A stretch of DNA of 10,072 bases from Pseudomonas sp. (lineage in GTDB: Bacteria > Pseudomonadota > Gammaproteobacteria > Pseudomonadales > Pseudomonadaceae): positions 1-10,072 of the forward strand of contig JAURXE010000653.1 in assembly GCA_030654635.1 (NCBI GenBank). The letters run 5' to 3'. A model generated the notes under the pieces. The model saw nothing but the letters and a program-made list of their open reading frames with translations, was not told the origin of the DNA and did not search any database. Shown here in pieces: positions 1-6,916 of this stretch. The translations under genes and the position numbers were made by a program. Within the stretch, counting starts at the first letter, position 1. Every line of letters starts with the position of its first letter.

Positions 1-1140
1 GTTGAACAGCACGCTTGTGTCGTCTGGCGTGCGGCCCCAGGTCGGCACCATCTTGCGGGTCACCGCGACCAGCCCACGCCAGAAGAACTCGCTGTCGAGC
101 ACACCGCAGGCGGGGAATTTCTGCCGAATCAGTTGCTCCAGGGCGGCGCGCATCTTGCCGTCCTGGCGTGGGTCGCCCCAGGTGTCGCTGCGCGCACCGA
201 ACAGCAGGCGACCATCGTTCAGGCGTCGGTAGTAACTGACCAGCATGCGCGTATCGGACATCGGCGCCAGGCTGTGCAGGCCGATGGCCTGCCATTGGGC
301 CGCGCTCAGCGGGCGGGTCACCAGAATGTTGGAGATGGCTGGCAGCACCCGGTTGCGCAGGGCGACCGGCTCTTCGCTGTCGCGGTAGCCATTGCTGGCC
401 AGCACCACCTGGCGGGCGCGCACTGTGCCGTTGGGGGTGATGAGCTCATGCCAGCCGGCCTGCTTGCGCCACTGCTGCATCGGCGAGTGGGCATACAGCT
501 GGGCGCCATGGCGGCTGGCGGCCGCCGCCAAGCCATAGGTCAACTGCAGCGGATTGATGCCGCCACCTTCGAGCATGTGCAGGGCGCCAAACTGATCCGG
601 CCCGCCATGGCCGACGCTGGCAAACTCGCTGGCGCTGAGCAGGCGATTGGGGATTCCTGCGCGGGCCAGTTGTTGGCCTTCTTCGGCCAGCTCGGCGTGG
701 GCACCCGGCGAGTGGGCGACTTGAAAGATGCCGTTGCCGCAGGCCTGCAGGTCGAAGTTTTCCTCGTCGGCCAGTTGGTAGATCAGCGCCTGGCCTTCGC
801 GCTGGGCGGCAAAGAACGCCCGTGCCTCGGCCTCGGGCCAGCGCTGGAAGACGTCTTTGGCTGACAGCTTGCTGGCCGGTAGCGTGTTGAAACCCGCGTT
901 GCGCCCGCTGGCGCCCCAGCCAATGGCCCCTGCTTCCAGAACCAGAGCCTGGATGCCGTGGTCGCGGGCCAGGTGCAGGGCCGTCGACAGGCCGGTATAA
1001 CCCCCGCCGATGATGGCCACTTCAACCTGGCGGTCGCCGCTCAAGGTCCCATAGTCGGGCGCTGCCACATTGCTCGCCCAATAGCTGGGGTGAAAGCGCT
1101 GACGGTCGTACAGGCTGGGGTGATAGATCGCGGCAGTCAT
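1..1140 (-). CDS. FAD-dependent oxidoreductase, DAO family, PuuB-like (3' end outside window)
   Basis: The frame is open from an ATG at 1140 to the window edge, giving 380 residues without the C-terminus; the family is usually about 420-430 residues, so perhaps 45-50 are missing. A Rossmann FAD-binding motif lies at residues 45-50 (IIGGGYTG), followed by VLEAG near 67-71 (the acidic end of the second strand) and GWGASGRNAGF at 74-84, a hallmark of the DAO superfamily group that includes gamma-glutamylputrescine oxidase (PuuB/PauB). Those enzymes oxidise an amine in the cytoplasm, yielding aldehyde, ammonia and hydrogen peroxide. No signal peptide is visible, in keeping with a cytosolic enzyme. 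It is divergent from the LysR gene and carries the two-block operator-like element 60 bases ahead of its start. No strong Shine-Dalgarno sequence precedes the ATG. The exact substrate cannot be read from sequence; another amine or amino-acid oxidase of the same fold is possible. The polyamine genes nearby favour a polyamine-derived substrate. Confidence 0.85.
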   Translation of the reverse strand, partial: MTAAIYHPSLYDRQRFHPSYWASNVAAPDYGTLSGDRQVEVAIIGGGYTGLSTALHLARDHGIQALVLEAGAIGWGASGRNAGFNTLPASKLSAKDVFQRWPEAEARAFFAAQREGQALIYQLADEENFDLQACGNGIFQVAHSPGAHAELAEEGQQLARAGIPNRLLSASEFASVGHGGPDQFGALHMLEGGGINPLQLTYGLAAAASRHGAQLYAHSPMQQWRKQAGWHELITPNGTVRARQVVLASNGYRDSEEPVALRNRVLPAISNILVTRPLSAAQWQAIGLHSLAPMSDTRMLVSYYRRLNDGRLLFGARSDTWGDPRQDGKMRAALEQLIRQKFPACGVLDSEFFWRGLVAVTRKMVPTWGRTPDDTSVLFN

Positions 1141-1200
1141 GGAATTACCAAAGGCGTAAGGCGGGCATGGCAGCCAGCGTAGAGGCGACCAAGGCGGCCT

Positions 1201-1241
1201 AACAACACGCGATTTGTGTGCTACGGTATTAAAAAAACTAA
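1201..1241 (-). promoter_or_regulatory. Two-block candidate LysR operator, copy A (oxidase/lysR divergent promoter)
   Basis: Read toward the oxidase gene, block 1 is TTAGTTTTTTTAATA (1241-1227), followed by a 15-base spacer and block 2 CGCGTGTTGTT (1211-1201). Both blocks recur with the same spacing at 2162-2202, with one mismatch in 26 block positions, while the spacers match at only about 5 of 15 positions. Block 1 fits the LysR-family T-N11-A pattern. Block 2 ends 60 bases before the oxidase ATG. The copy also overlaps the likely lysR promoter, so autoregulation is plausible. Binding by the adjacent LysR protein is inferred. Confidence 0.7.
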
Positions 1242-1244
1242 TAT
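1215..1244 (+). promoter_or_regulatory. Possible lysR promoter
   Basis: TTGTGT (1215-1220) and TAATAT (1239-1244) are separated by 18 bases and give a partial sigma-70 match (3/6 and 4/6). Transcription would start near 1251, only about 8 bases before the lysR ATG at 1259, which could explain the lack of a Shine-Dalgarno sequence there. The -10 overlaps block 1 of operator copy A, an arrangement expected for LysR autorepression. The consensus match is modest. Confidence 0.35.
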
Positions 1245-1258
1245 CGAGTTTTGCTCCC

Positions 1259-2158
1259 ATGCCTGCCCATCGCTTACCGTCGTTGAATGCTGTGCGCGCT
1301 TTTGAAGCGGCCGCCCGCCTTGGCAGCTATGTCGCCGCCGCTCAGGAACTGTGCGTCACCCAGCCGGCCATTGGCCGTCACGTTAAGGCGTTGGAGGAGC
1401 GGCTCAAGACTCAGTTGTTTCTGCGCACCCCGCGCGGTGTGCTGCTGACGGACGAGGGGCGGCGCTACTTTGAGCAAGTCAGTATGGCGCTGGCGCAGAT
1501 TGCCGATGCCACTTACGAATTGGAGTCTCGGGCGCAACAGCGTTGGCTGCGCTTGTTGGTGGTGCCGGGCTTTGCCGGGCGTTGGTTACGGCATCAATTG
1601 CCAGAATTTCGCGCCTTGCATCCCGAACTGCGCATCGCCCTGGAAGCCAACGCGTCATTTACCGAGGTCACGCCCGAGCGGGCGGATCTGGGCATTGCCT
1701 TTGGTGAGCCGCAGGAGTTTCAGGGCGCCAGTGAGGTGCTGCTGCGGCCACTGATTTTTCCGGTTTGTTCGCCGGGGTTCTTGCAGCAACAGGGGCCCTT
1801 GCTGTGCGTTGCCGATCTTTTGCAACACACGCTCCTGCATGAGGATGACGGCAGCTGGTGGGGTCAGTGGCTGCGTGTACAAGGTCTACCAACACGCCCG
1901 AGCAGCGAGATGTCCTACGGCAGTGCCGATCAGGTGCTGGAGCTGGCATTGGCCGGCGCCGGGATTGCGCTAAGCAATCAATTGTTGGTGGCCGAGGAAT
2001 TGGCCAGCGGTCGCTTGGTTCGCCCCTTGCCGCAGCAAAGCAGCCTTGAGGCTTATCTGTTACTGACGCCCAGTGGTGTGCTGACGCCCCATGCCCGGGC
2101 GTTTCGCCTGTGGTTGCTGAATAAACTGGCCAGCAGCGGGCAAGTATTTGATGTCTAG
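1259..2158 (+). CDS. LysR-type transcriptional regulator, GcvA-like
   Basis: From the ATG at 1259 the product has 299 residues, the normal LysR size. An in-frame TTG at 1214 would add 15 residues, but the ATG start gives the RLPSLNAVRAFEAAARLGSY opening typical of GcvA-type regulators and is preferred. A winged helix-turn-helix occupies about residues 20-65 (AAAQELCVTQPAIGRHVKALE, then FLRTPRGVLLTDEG in the wing). The rest is the effector-binding domain, with the LLHEDDGSWWGQWL stretch common in this subgroup. LysR proteins bind DNA as tetramers and usually activate a divergent neighbour while repressing themselves; the ligand here is unknown, though an amine or amino acid is likely from context. 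It lies between the divergent oxidase and the PotF-like/SpdH genes, and a matching two-block element flanks it on both sides, suggesting that it controls both. Confidence 0.92.
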   Translation: MPAHRLPSLNAVRAFEAAARLGSYVAAAQELCVTQPAIGRHVKALEERLKTQLFLRTPRGVLLTDEGRRYFEQVSMALAQIADATYELESRAQQRWLRLLVVPGFAGRWLRHQLPEFRALHPELRIALEANASFTEVTPERADLGIAFGEPQEFQGASEVLLRPLIFPVCSPGFLQQQGPLLCVADLLQHTLLHEDDGSWWGQWLRVQGLPTRPSSEMSYGSADQVLELALAGAGIALSNQLLVAEELASGRLVRPLPQQSSLEAYLLLTPSGVLTPHARAFRLWLLNKLASSGQVFDV

Positions 2159-2161
2159 TTG

Positions 2162-2202
2162 TTAGTTTTTCTAATAGGCGGGTGCCCTAAACGCGTGTTG
2201 TT
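2162..2202 (+). promoter_or_regulatory. Two-block candidate LysR operator, copy B (upstream of PotF-like gene)
   Basis: Block 1 TTAGTTTTTCTAATA (2162-2176) contains a clean dyad TTAG-N5-CTAA that fits T-N11-A. After 15 bases comes block 2 CGCGTGTTGTT (2192-2202), identical in 11 of 11 bases to copy A. Block 2 ends 70 bases before the PotF-like ATG, close to the 60 bases seen for the oxidase, and the orientation relative to the target gene is the same. The layout resembles a LysR recognition site followed by a promoter-proximal activation site. Protein binding is inferred. Confidence 0.7.
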
Positions 2203-2272
2203 GCAGTGCTTGGCGCTGGCTAAGGTCGCCTAACCTTATTCGGTAAACAGGGCGACGGCAGTGAGAGTAACT

Positions 2273-3373
2273 ATGCGCAGCAAATCCAATAACAGCGCCG
2301 CATTATTGTTGGCCGCAACCCTCGTATTAAGTACGCAGACGCTGGCCGCTGAACGGGCGCAGTTGAACGTACTGAACTGGTCGGAGCTGATTCCGCAGGC
2401 CACTATCGATGCCTTCAGTCAGCCCCGTGGCCTGCAACTGCATTACGACATTCTCGACAGTGATGACACCCTGGAAGCCAAGTTACTGGCCGGTAACTCC
2501 GGTTATGACGTGGTCTATCCGTCGTCATCTTTTATGGTCAAACAGGCCAAGGCTGGCGCTTATCAGGAGCTGGACTGGGCGAAAATCCCCAATAGTCGTC
2601 ATCTCGACCCAGCCCTGCTGAAAAAGCTGCAAAGCCACGACCCGCAGAATAAATACGGAGTGCCGTTTTTGTGGGGCACCGATGGCATGCTGGTCAACGT
2701 CAAGAAGGTTAAGGCGATCTTGGGTGCAGACTTTGACCTGAACACTTGGGATTTGCTGTTCAAACCTGAGGTGGTGAATAAATTAAAGGCCTGCGGGGTG
2801 TCGATGCTCGACTCGCCGCAAGATGTATTTTCGTTAATGCTGCGCTATCAGGGCAAAAATCCCAGCAGCGAAAATCCGGATGATTACCAAGCGGCTTTTG
2901 CCCAGCTCAAGCAGGTTTGGCCAGCAGTCACGCAAGTCACTTCGACCTCGCGCGACCCTGTCACCCGTGGCGATCTGTGTGTCGCCATGGCCTGGAGTGG
3001 TGACGCGGGCGTGGTGCAACGCATAGTGCGAGAAAACCAGCTGGATATGGACATTCGTTACATCACACCGAGAAACCAAACGCCCATCTGGTTCACCATG
3101 ATGGGCATCCCCCGGGACGCGAAAAACAAGGCGGCGGCCTATAGCTGGATTAACTATCTGCTCGATCCGCACGTGGCCTCCACCTTGACCGAGTACAACA
3201 CTTATCCAAGTGCGGTAATGCTGGCGCAGCAGGTCGGCCAAGCCACCAAAGATGGCCGTTACGCGCCGAGTGCCGAAGAAATCGAGTCCTTCTATGTGTT
3301 TGAGCCGATCAGTCCACGCATCACTAAGGTGATGACTCGTTACTGGCGCAAACTGGCGAGCGCACAACGTTAA
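2273..3373 (+). CDS. PotF-like periplasmic polyamine-binding protein with altered ligand site
   Basis: The ATG at 2273 (366 residues) has a GAGAG ribosome site just upstream and is preferred over the in-frame GTG at 2261. A signal peptide spans about residues 1-26 (hydrophobic ALLLAATLVL, ending near TLAA). The mature part matches the PotF/SpuD family throughout: NWSE at 35-38, DVVYPSSSF, the LWGTDGM region, DSPQDVF near 180-186, WSGD at 241-244, and NYLLDP near 294-299. Compared with my memory of E. coli PotF, Trp37, Ser85, Trp244, Asp247 and Tyr314 are kept (here Trp36, Trp241, Asp244 and Tyr311), but Tyr40 is Leu39, Glu185 is Asp184, Phe276 is Trp273 and Asp278 is Thr275. Loss of that Asp argues for a changed ligand. 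No permease or ATPase genes adjoin it; the next gene encodes a SpdH-like enzyme, so it may serve capture or sensing rather than a local ABC importer. Confidence 0.9.
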   Translation: MRSKSNNSAALLLAATLVLSTQTLAAERAQLNVLNWSELIPQATIDAFSQPRGLQLHYDILDSDDTLEAKLLAGNSGYDVVYPSSSFMVKQAKAGAYQELDWAKIPNSRHLDPALLKKLQSHDPQNKYGVPFLWGTDGMLVNVKKVKAILGADFDLNTWDLLFKPEVVNKLKACGVSMLDSPQDVFSLMLRYQGKNPSSENPDDYQAAFAQLKQVWPAVTQVTSTSRDPVTRGDLCVAMAWSGDAGVVQRIVRENQLDMDIRYITPRNQTPIWFTMMGIPRDAKNKAAAYSWINYLLDPHVASTLTEYNTYPSAVMLAQQVGQATKDGRYAPSAEEIESFYVFEPISPRITKVMTRYWRKLASAQR

Positions 3374-3398
3374 TCTATTGTTTCTGATTCATCTTTTG

Positions 3399-3423
3399 GC
3401 CCTGCATTGCGGGGCATTTTTTT
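3399..3423 (+). terminator. Terminator-like hairpin between PotF-like gene and spdH
   Basis: GCCCTG (3399-3404) pairs with CGGGGC (3410-3415) through a five-base loop, with one T-G pair, and is followed by A and seven T residues (3417-3423). This is the form of a rho-independent terminator. It lies in the 59-base gap and ends directly before the GGAG ribosome site of spdH (3424-3427). The six-pair stem is short, so partial termination that lowers spdH relative to the binding protein seems more likely than a complete stop. Confidence 0.6.
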
Positions 3424-3432
3424 GGAGTTGCG

Positions 3433-5256
3433 ATGAGCATCACTAGGCGCGATTTTCTCAATGGTGCGGCCATCAGCATCGCCGCCGGCATGACGCCTGT
3501 GCAGTTGCTGCAAGCGGCCACGCAAGAGTCTTATTACCCGCCGGCTCTGAGTGGTTTGCGCGGCAGCCATGCCGGTGCTTTTGACGTGGCCCACCAACTG
3601 GGTTGGGAGAAAAAGGTTTTCAATGTCGAGGGGCTCAAGGTCGAAGAAGACTACGATTTGGTCGTAGTCGGCGCGGGTATCAGCGGCTTGGCGGCGGCCT
3701 GGTTCTATCGGGAAAAGCACCCCCAAGCGCGCATTCTGCTGCTGGATAATCACGATGATTTTGGTGGCCACGCCAAGCGTAACGAGTTCAGTGCCGGCGG
3801 CCGAATGATTCTGGGCTACGGCGGCAGCGAGTCGCTGGACTCGCCCAAACGGCATTTTAGTGCCCAGGTGTACCGCTTGCTTGACCAGTTAGGCGTCAAG
3901 CTGCGGCGCTTTGATAAGGCTTTTTTAGCTGACCTGTATGACGACTTGGGGCTCAGCAGCGGGGTGTTCTTCGACCGGCAGACCTTCGGCACTGATCGCT
4001 TGGTGTCCGGTCAGCCGGACTATGAGGATGAGCAGCCAGACTGGAGCGGTTTTATTGCCCGCTTTCCGCTTAATGATGCCGAGCGCGCCGCATTGCTGAC
4101 GCTCTATGAAGACGAGCGGGACTATCTGCCGGAGATGGCTGCGGACGGCAAACAGCAGTACCTCGGCACCCTCAGCTACCGCGATTTTCTGCTTAAGCAT
4201 GTGCGCTTGTCGGCTCGCGCCACTGCCTACTTCCAGCAACGCAGCAGTGATGAATACGGCTATACCATCGAGTTTATGGCGGCCAGCGACGCCTATCTGG
4301 CCGGTTATCCGGGCTTTGCCGGTATGGGCCTGAGCGGCGCTGACGAGATGGCGGATGAGCCCTATATCTATCACTTCCCGGATGGCAATGCCTCGGTGGC
4401 GCGGCTGCTGGTGCGTGGGTTGATACCCTTGGTGGCGGCGGGCAGCGGCATGGACGATATTGTCTTGGCGCAGTTTGACTACGGCAAATTGGATTTGGCC
4501 GGCGCGCCAGTGCGCTTGCGTCTGAACAGCACTGCAGTCAGCGTACAGAACCGTGCTGGCGGCGTTGATGTCGGCTACAGCACGGCCGGTCAATTGCACC
4601 GGGTGCGCGGCAAACACTGCGTGCTGGCCTGCTACAACATGATGATTCCTTACCTGCTGCGCGACTTGCCGGTTGCGCAGGCTCAAGCCTTGAGCCAGAA
4701 CGTCAAACTACCGCTGGTGTACGCCAATGTGCTGATCCGTAACTGGCAGAGCTTGGTCAAACTCGGTGTGCAGGATATCTACTCACCGGCCATGCCCTTT
4801 GCCCAGGTCAAGCTCGACTATCCGGTGGACCTTGGCGGCTACCTGGCCCCGCGTGACCCGGCTAAGCCGGTCTGCCTGCATATGGTTCAGGTGCCGCATG
4901 TCGATGGAGTTGGGCCGGATCTACGCAGCCAGGCACGGGCAGCGCGCGGAGTAATCTACGCGACCAGCTTTGGCCAATACGAGGCGGCGATCCGTGATCA
5001 GTTGCAGCGCATGCTCGGTGCCGGTGGCTTCGAGCAGCGGCGGGACATTCTGGCCATCACCGTTAATCGCTGGCCCCACGGTTATTCCTATTACAGCAAC
5101 CCGTTGTTTGACGGCGAAGATGGCGGCGCGGCGGTCATGCAGTTGGCGCGTAAACCGCTGGGCCAAGTAACCATCGCCAACTCCGACTCGGGCTGGGACC
5201 CTTACCTGCACGGAGCTGTCGACCAAGCCTGGCGGGCGGTGACTGAGTTGGGTTAA
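3433..5256 (+). CDS. spdH: Tat-exported FAD-dependent spermidine dehydrogenase (SpdH-like)
   Basis: The ATG at 3433 follows GGAG by five bases; the product has 607 residues, close to P. aeruginosa SpdH (about 620, from memory). The N-terminus has a twin-arginine motif (TRRDFLNG at 4-11) and a weakly hydrophobic stretch, predicting folded export to the periplasm. A FAD Rossmann motif lies at 76-90 (VVVGAGISGLAAAW, GxGxxG at 80-85), an acidic second-strand end at about 105 (LLLDN), and FGGHAKRNEF at 110-119. A C-terminal FAD-contact segment follows at about 577-600 (IANSDSGWDPYLHGAVDQAW). SpdH enzymes oxidise spermidine to 1,3-diaminopropane and 4-aminobutanal and pass electrons to an acceptor other than oxygen. 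The gene follows the PotF-like binding protein and is probably co-transcribed with it through a weak terminator. Family assignment is good; spermidine as the true substrate is inferred, and other flavin amine oxidases of this type remain possible. Confidence 0.8.
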   Translation: MSITRRDFLNGAAISIAAGMTPVQLLQAATQESYYPPALSGLRGSHAGAFDVAHQLGWEKKVFNVEGLKVEEDYDLVVVGAGISGLAAAWFYREKHPQARILLLDNHDDFGGHAKRNEFSAGGRMILGYGGSESLDSPKRHFSAQVYRLLDQLGVKLRRFDKAFLADLYDDLGLSSGVFFDRQTFGTDRLVSGQPDYEDEQPDWSGFIARFPLNDAERAALLTLYEDERDYLPEMAADGKQQYLGTLSYRDFLLKHVRLSARATAYFQQRSSDEYGYTIEFMAASDAYLAGYPGFAGMGLSGADEMADEPYIYHFPDGNASVARLLVRGLIPLVAAGSGMDDIVLAQFDYGKLDLAGAPVRLRLNSTAVSVQNRAGGVDVGYSTAGQLHRVRGKHCVLACYNMMIPYLLRDLPVAQAQALSQNVKLPLVYANVLIRNWQSLVKLGVQDIYSPAMPFAQVKLDYPVDLGGYLAPRDPAKPVCLHMVQVPHVDGVGPDLRSQARAARGVIYATSFGQYEAAIRDQLQRMLGAGGFEQRRDILAITVNRWPHGYSYYSNPLFDGEDGGAAVMQLARKPLGQVTIANSDSGWDPYLHGAVDQAWRAVTELG

Positions 5257-5281
5257 TGCCAGTAGCGGGGCTCGTTGGTGC

Positions 5282-5974
5282 TCATTGACGCAGTAAGCGC
5301 GCGGCTTCGCGGCCGCGATTTTGTTGTTCGTCGCGGCGGGCCAGTTGCTGGATATAACCGTCGACCAGATCGGTCAAGCCCTGGGCAAACTCCGGGGTGT
5401 CGGTGGCCACTTCTTCGTCCCACATGGCAGTGCGGAAGGTGTTGAGGAAGGCCCGCGACAACACGAACATTTCCACCTTGGTCAGCAGGCGGCTGAACTC
5501 CAGCCCTTGGGAGCGCGCCGACACCGAGGCCAGCAATTGGCCGAGAAAGCTGTTGCGGCTGTCCAGCTGGCGCGCATAAGGGCGTGACACCGCCCACTCG
5601 ATAATCGCCCGCTGCGCTGCCCGCCGGCCACTGAAGGCATTCAGCATCACTTGCACCAGATCGGCGGTGCTTTGCGCCACGCCTTGTGCGGCCAGGTCAC
5701 CGAAACGCGCCAGCAGGGTTTGCCGCTGTCGCTCATGCTCGCTCTCGACCAGTGCCAGCATCACAGCGTCTATGCTGTCGAAATACTGATAGAGGGTGCC
5801 CACGCTGTAGCCGGAGCGCTCGGCCAGTCGCGCAACCTTGAAATTTTCCAGTCCATCGGTTTCCAGAATCTGAAAAGCGCTTTCCAGAATCAGCTCGACA
5901 GGAAGTTTTGCGCGGCCTTGTTTTGGCAGTCTTATGCTTGATTTTGTTGGGTTTTTATTCTTTTTAAGGCTCAA
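5282..5974 (-). CDS. TetR/AcrR family transcriptional regulator
   Basis: The product has 230 residues and starts at a TTG (5974); an upstream in-frame TAA at 5989-5987 and the absence of any nearby in-frame ATG or GTG leave this as the only sensible start, and AAGAGGG about eight bases upstream supports it. After a basic tail (residues 1-23) comes a TetR DNA-binding domain at about 24-75, with the helix-turn-helix VARLAERSGYSVGTLYQYF at 47-65. The remaining helical part is the usual variable ligand and dimer domain; its ligand is not recognisable. It is convergent with spdH (25-base gap) and divergent from the SDR/GST pair, which it probably represses through the inverted repeat in the shared gap. 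Control of spdH is less likely because no promoter lies between them. Confidence 0.92.
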   Translation of the reverse strand: MSLKKNKNPTKSSIRLPKQGRAKLPVELILESAFQILETDGLENFKVARLAERSGYSVGTLYQYFDSIDAVMLALVESEHERQRQTLLARFGDLAAQGVAQSTADLVQVMLNAFSGRRAAQRAIIEWAVSRPYARQLDSRNSFLGQLLASVSARSQGLEFSRLLTKVEMFVLSRAFLNTFRTAMWDEEVATDTPEFAQGLTDLVDGYIQQLARRDEQQNRGREAARLLRQ

Positions 5975-6031
5975 GTTAAGGCCCTCTTAAAACTGAAAAT
6001 CACGGCCATTAGTCTCTTGTAGAATTCTGAA

Positions 6032-6054
6032 GCTGGTTCATGAAGTTAACCAGC
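6032..6054. promoter_or_regulatory. Candidate TetR operator (inverted repeat)
   Basis: GCTGGTT (6032-6038) and AACCAGC (6048-6054) are perfect inverted arms of seven bases around a nine-base centre, in the divergent gap between the TetR gene and the SDR gene. It is not followed by a T run, so an operator fits better than a terminator. The site lies 54 bases before the SDR ATG and 57 bases from the TetR start, so it could control both directions. Binding is inferred from position and symmetry. Confidence 0.5.
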
Positions 6055-6107
6055 AAAGCGATCCAAAGCACAGCCATTAACCATGTTTGCCAGAGGCAGC
6101 CAAACGC

Positions 6108-6857
6108 ATGCGCAAGACAGTTGTTATTACCGGGGCCTCCTCGGGTATTGGTCGGGCACTGGCGCTGGAATTCGCCGCCCAAGGGTATGACCTAGGTGTG
6201 GCGGCGCGCCGTTTGCCGGCGTTGGAGGCGTTGCGCGATGAGTTGTTGGCGGCCAACCCGAGCAGCGGCTTGCGGGTGCTGACGGCGGTGCTGGATGTGG
6301 ACGACGATATAAACGTAGGGCCGGTGTTGCACGGCTTGTTCGACGCCCTGGGTAAGGTCGATATTGTGGTGGTCAACGCCGGGGTTAACGACTTTACGGC
6401 GGTCGGGCGGGGTACCTTCGCCAAAGAAAAACAGCTGCTGCAGACCAATCTGATCGGCGCCATCGCCACGGTGAACGCGGCGGTGGAGCACTTCCTCACC
6501 TGTGGCGGCGGGCAGATTGTCGGTATCAGTTCGCTGGCCTCGTTGCAGGCGATCCCCAAGCAGGCGGCCTACTGCGCGAGCAAGGCGGCGCTTAGCATGT
6601 ACCTGGACGCGGCGCGCATCGAGCTCAAGCACAAGAACATCCGCATCACCAAGATTCTGCCGGGCTTCGTCAAGACCGAGATCATGCACAACGTCGGCAA
6701 ATATCCCTTTGCCGTGTCGGCCGAACAGGCGGCGCAGCAAATCGTCAGCGCGGTGCAGAAGGGCAAGCGTCGGGCCGTGGTGCCGGCGTTTCCCTGGCGT
6801 TTGCTGCTGCCACTGTTTGGCCATTTCCCCGATGCGCTGTTTCGCCGGCGCGGTTAA
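6108..6857 (+). CDS. Short-chain dehydrogenase/reductase (classical SDR)
   Basis: The ATG at 6108 gives 249 residues, the classical SDR length; an in-frame TTG at 6087 is less likely because MRKTVVITGASSGIG is a standard SDR opening, and AGAGG lies upstream at 6092-6096. The cofactor motif TGASSGIG is at 8-15, Arg34-Arg35 after the second strand suggests NADPH, and VNAGV is at 89-93. The catalytic tetrad is complete: Asn114, Ser142, Tyr155 and Lys159 (YCASK), followed by LPGFVKT at 184-190. It should reduce a carbonyl or oxidise an alcohol; the substrate is unknown. The C-terminal stretch PWRLLLPLFGHFPDALF is hydrophobic and could touch the membrane. The GST-family gene follows after 59 bases in the same direction with no terminator seen, so the two probably form an operon under the divergent TetR regulator. 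Confidence 0.92.
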   Translation: MRKTVVITGASSGIGRALALEFAAQGYDLGVAARRLPALEALRDELLAANPSSGLRVLTAVLDVDDDINVGPVLHGLFDALGKVDIVVVNAGVNDFTAVGRGTFAKEKQLLQTNLIGAIATVNAAVEHFLTCGGGQIVGISSLASLQAIPKQAAYCASKAALSMYLDAARIELKHKNIRITKILPGFVKTEIMHNVGKYPFAVSAEQAAQQIVSAVQKGKRRAVVPAFPWRLLLPLFGHFPDALFRRRG

Positions 6858-6916
6858 GCGCATTCAGCCAACTGCCCGCTGGGGCGCAATTTCCAAGGTT
6901 TTAGTTGAGGTAGGCG

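Noticed and set aside
133..864. Plus-strand open frame of 243 codons opposite the PuuB-like oxidase
   Set aside because: It lies antisense to a clear FAD oxidoreductase reading frame; its translation has no recognisable domain and looks like a high-GC shadow.
1214..1258. Longer LysR start at the TTG at 1214
   Set aside because: The added 15 residues do not match the family and would place translation inside the operator and promoter; the ATG at 1259 gives the standard N-terminus.
3925..4686. Minus-strand open frame of 253 codons inside spdH
   Set aside because: Opposite strand of a well-supported SpdH frame; composition is rich in His, Gln and Ala as expected of a shadow, with no motif.
6032..6054. 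Inverted repeat read as a terminator of an upstream gene
   Set aside because: No T run follows on either strand and no gene is transcribed into it; a regulator binding site is the better explanation.
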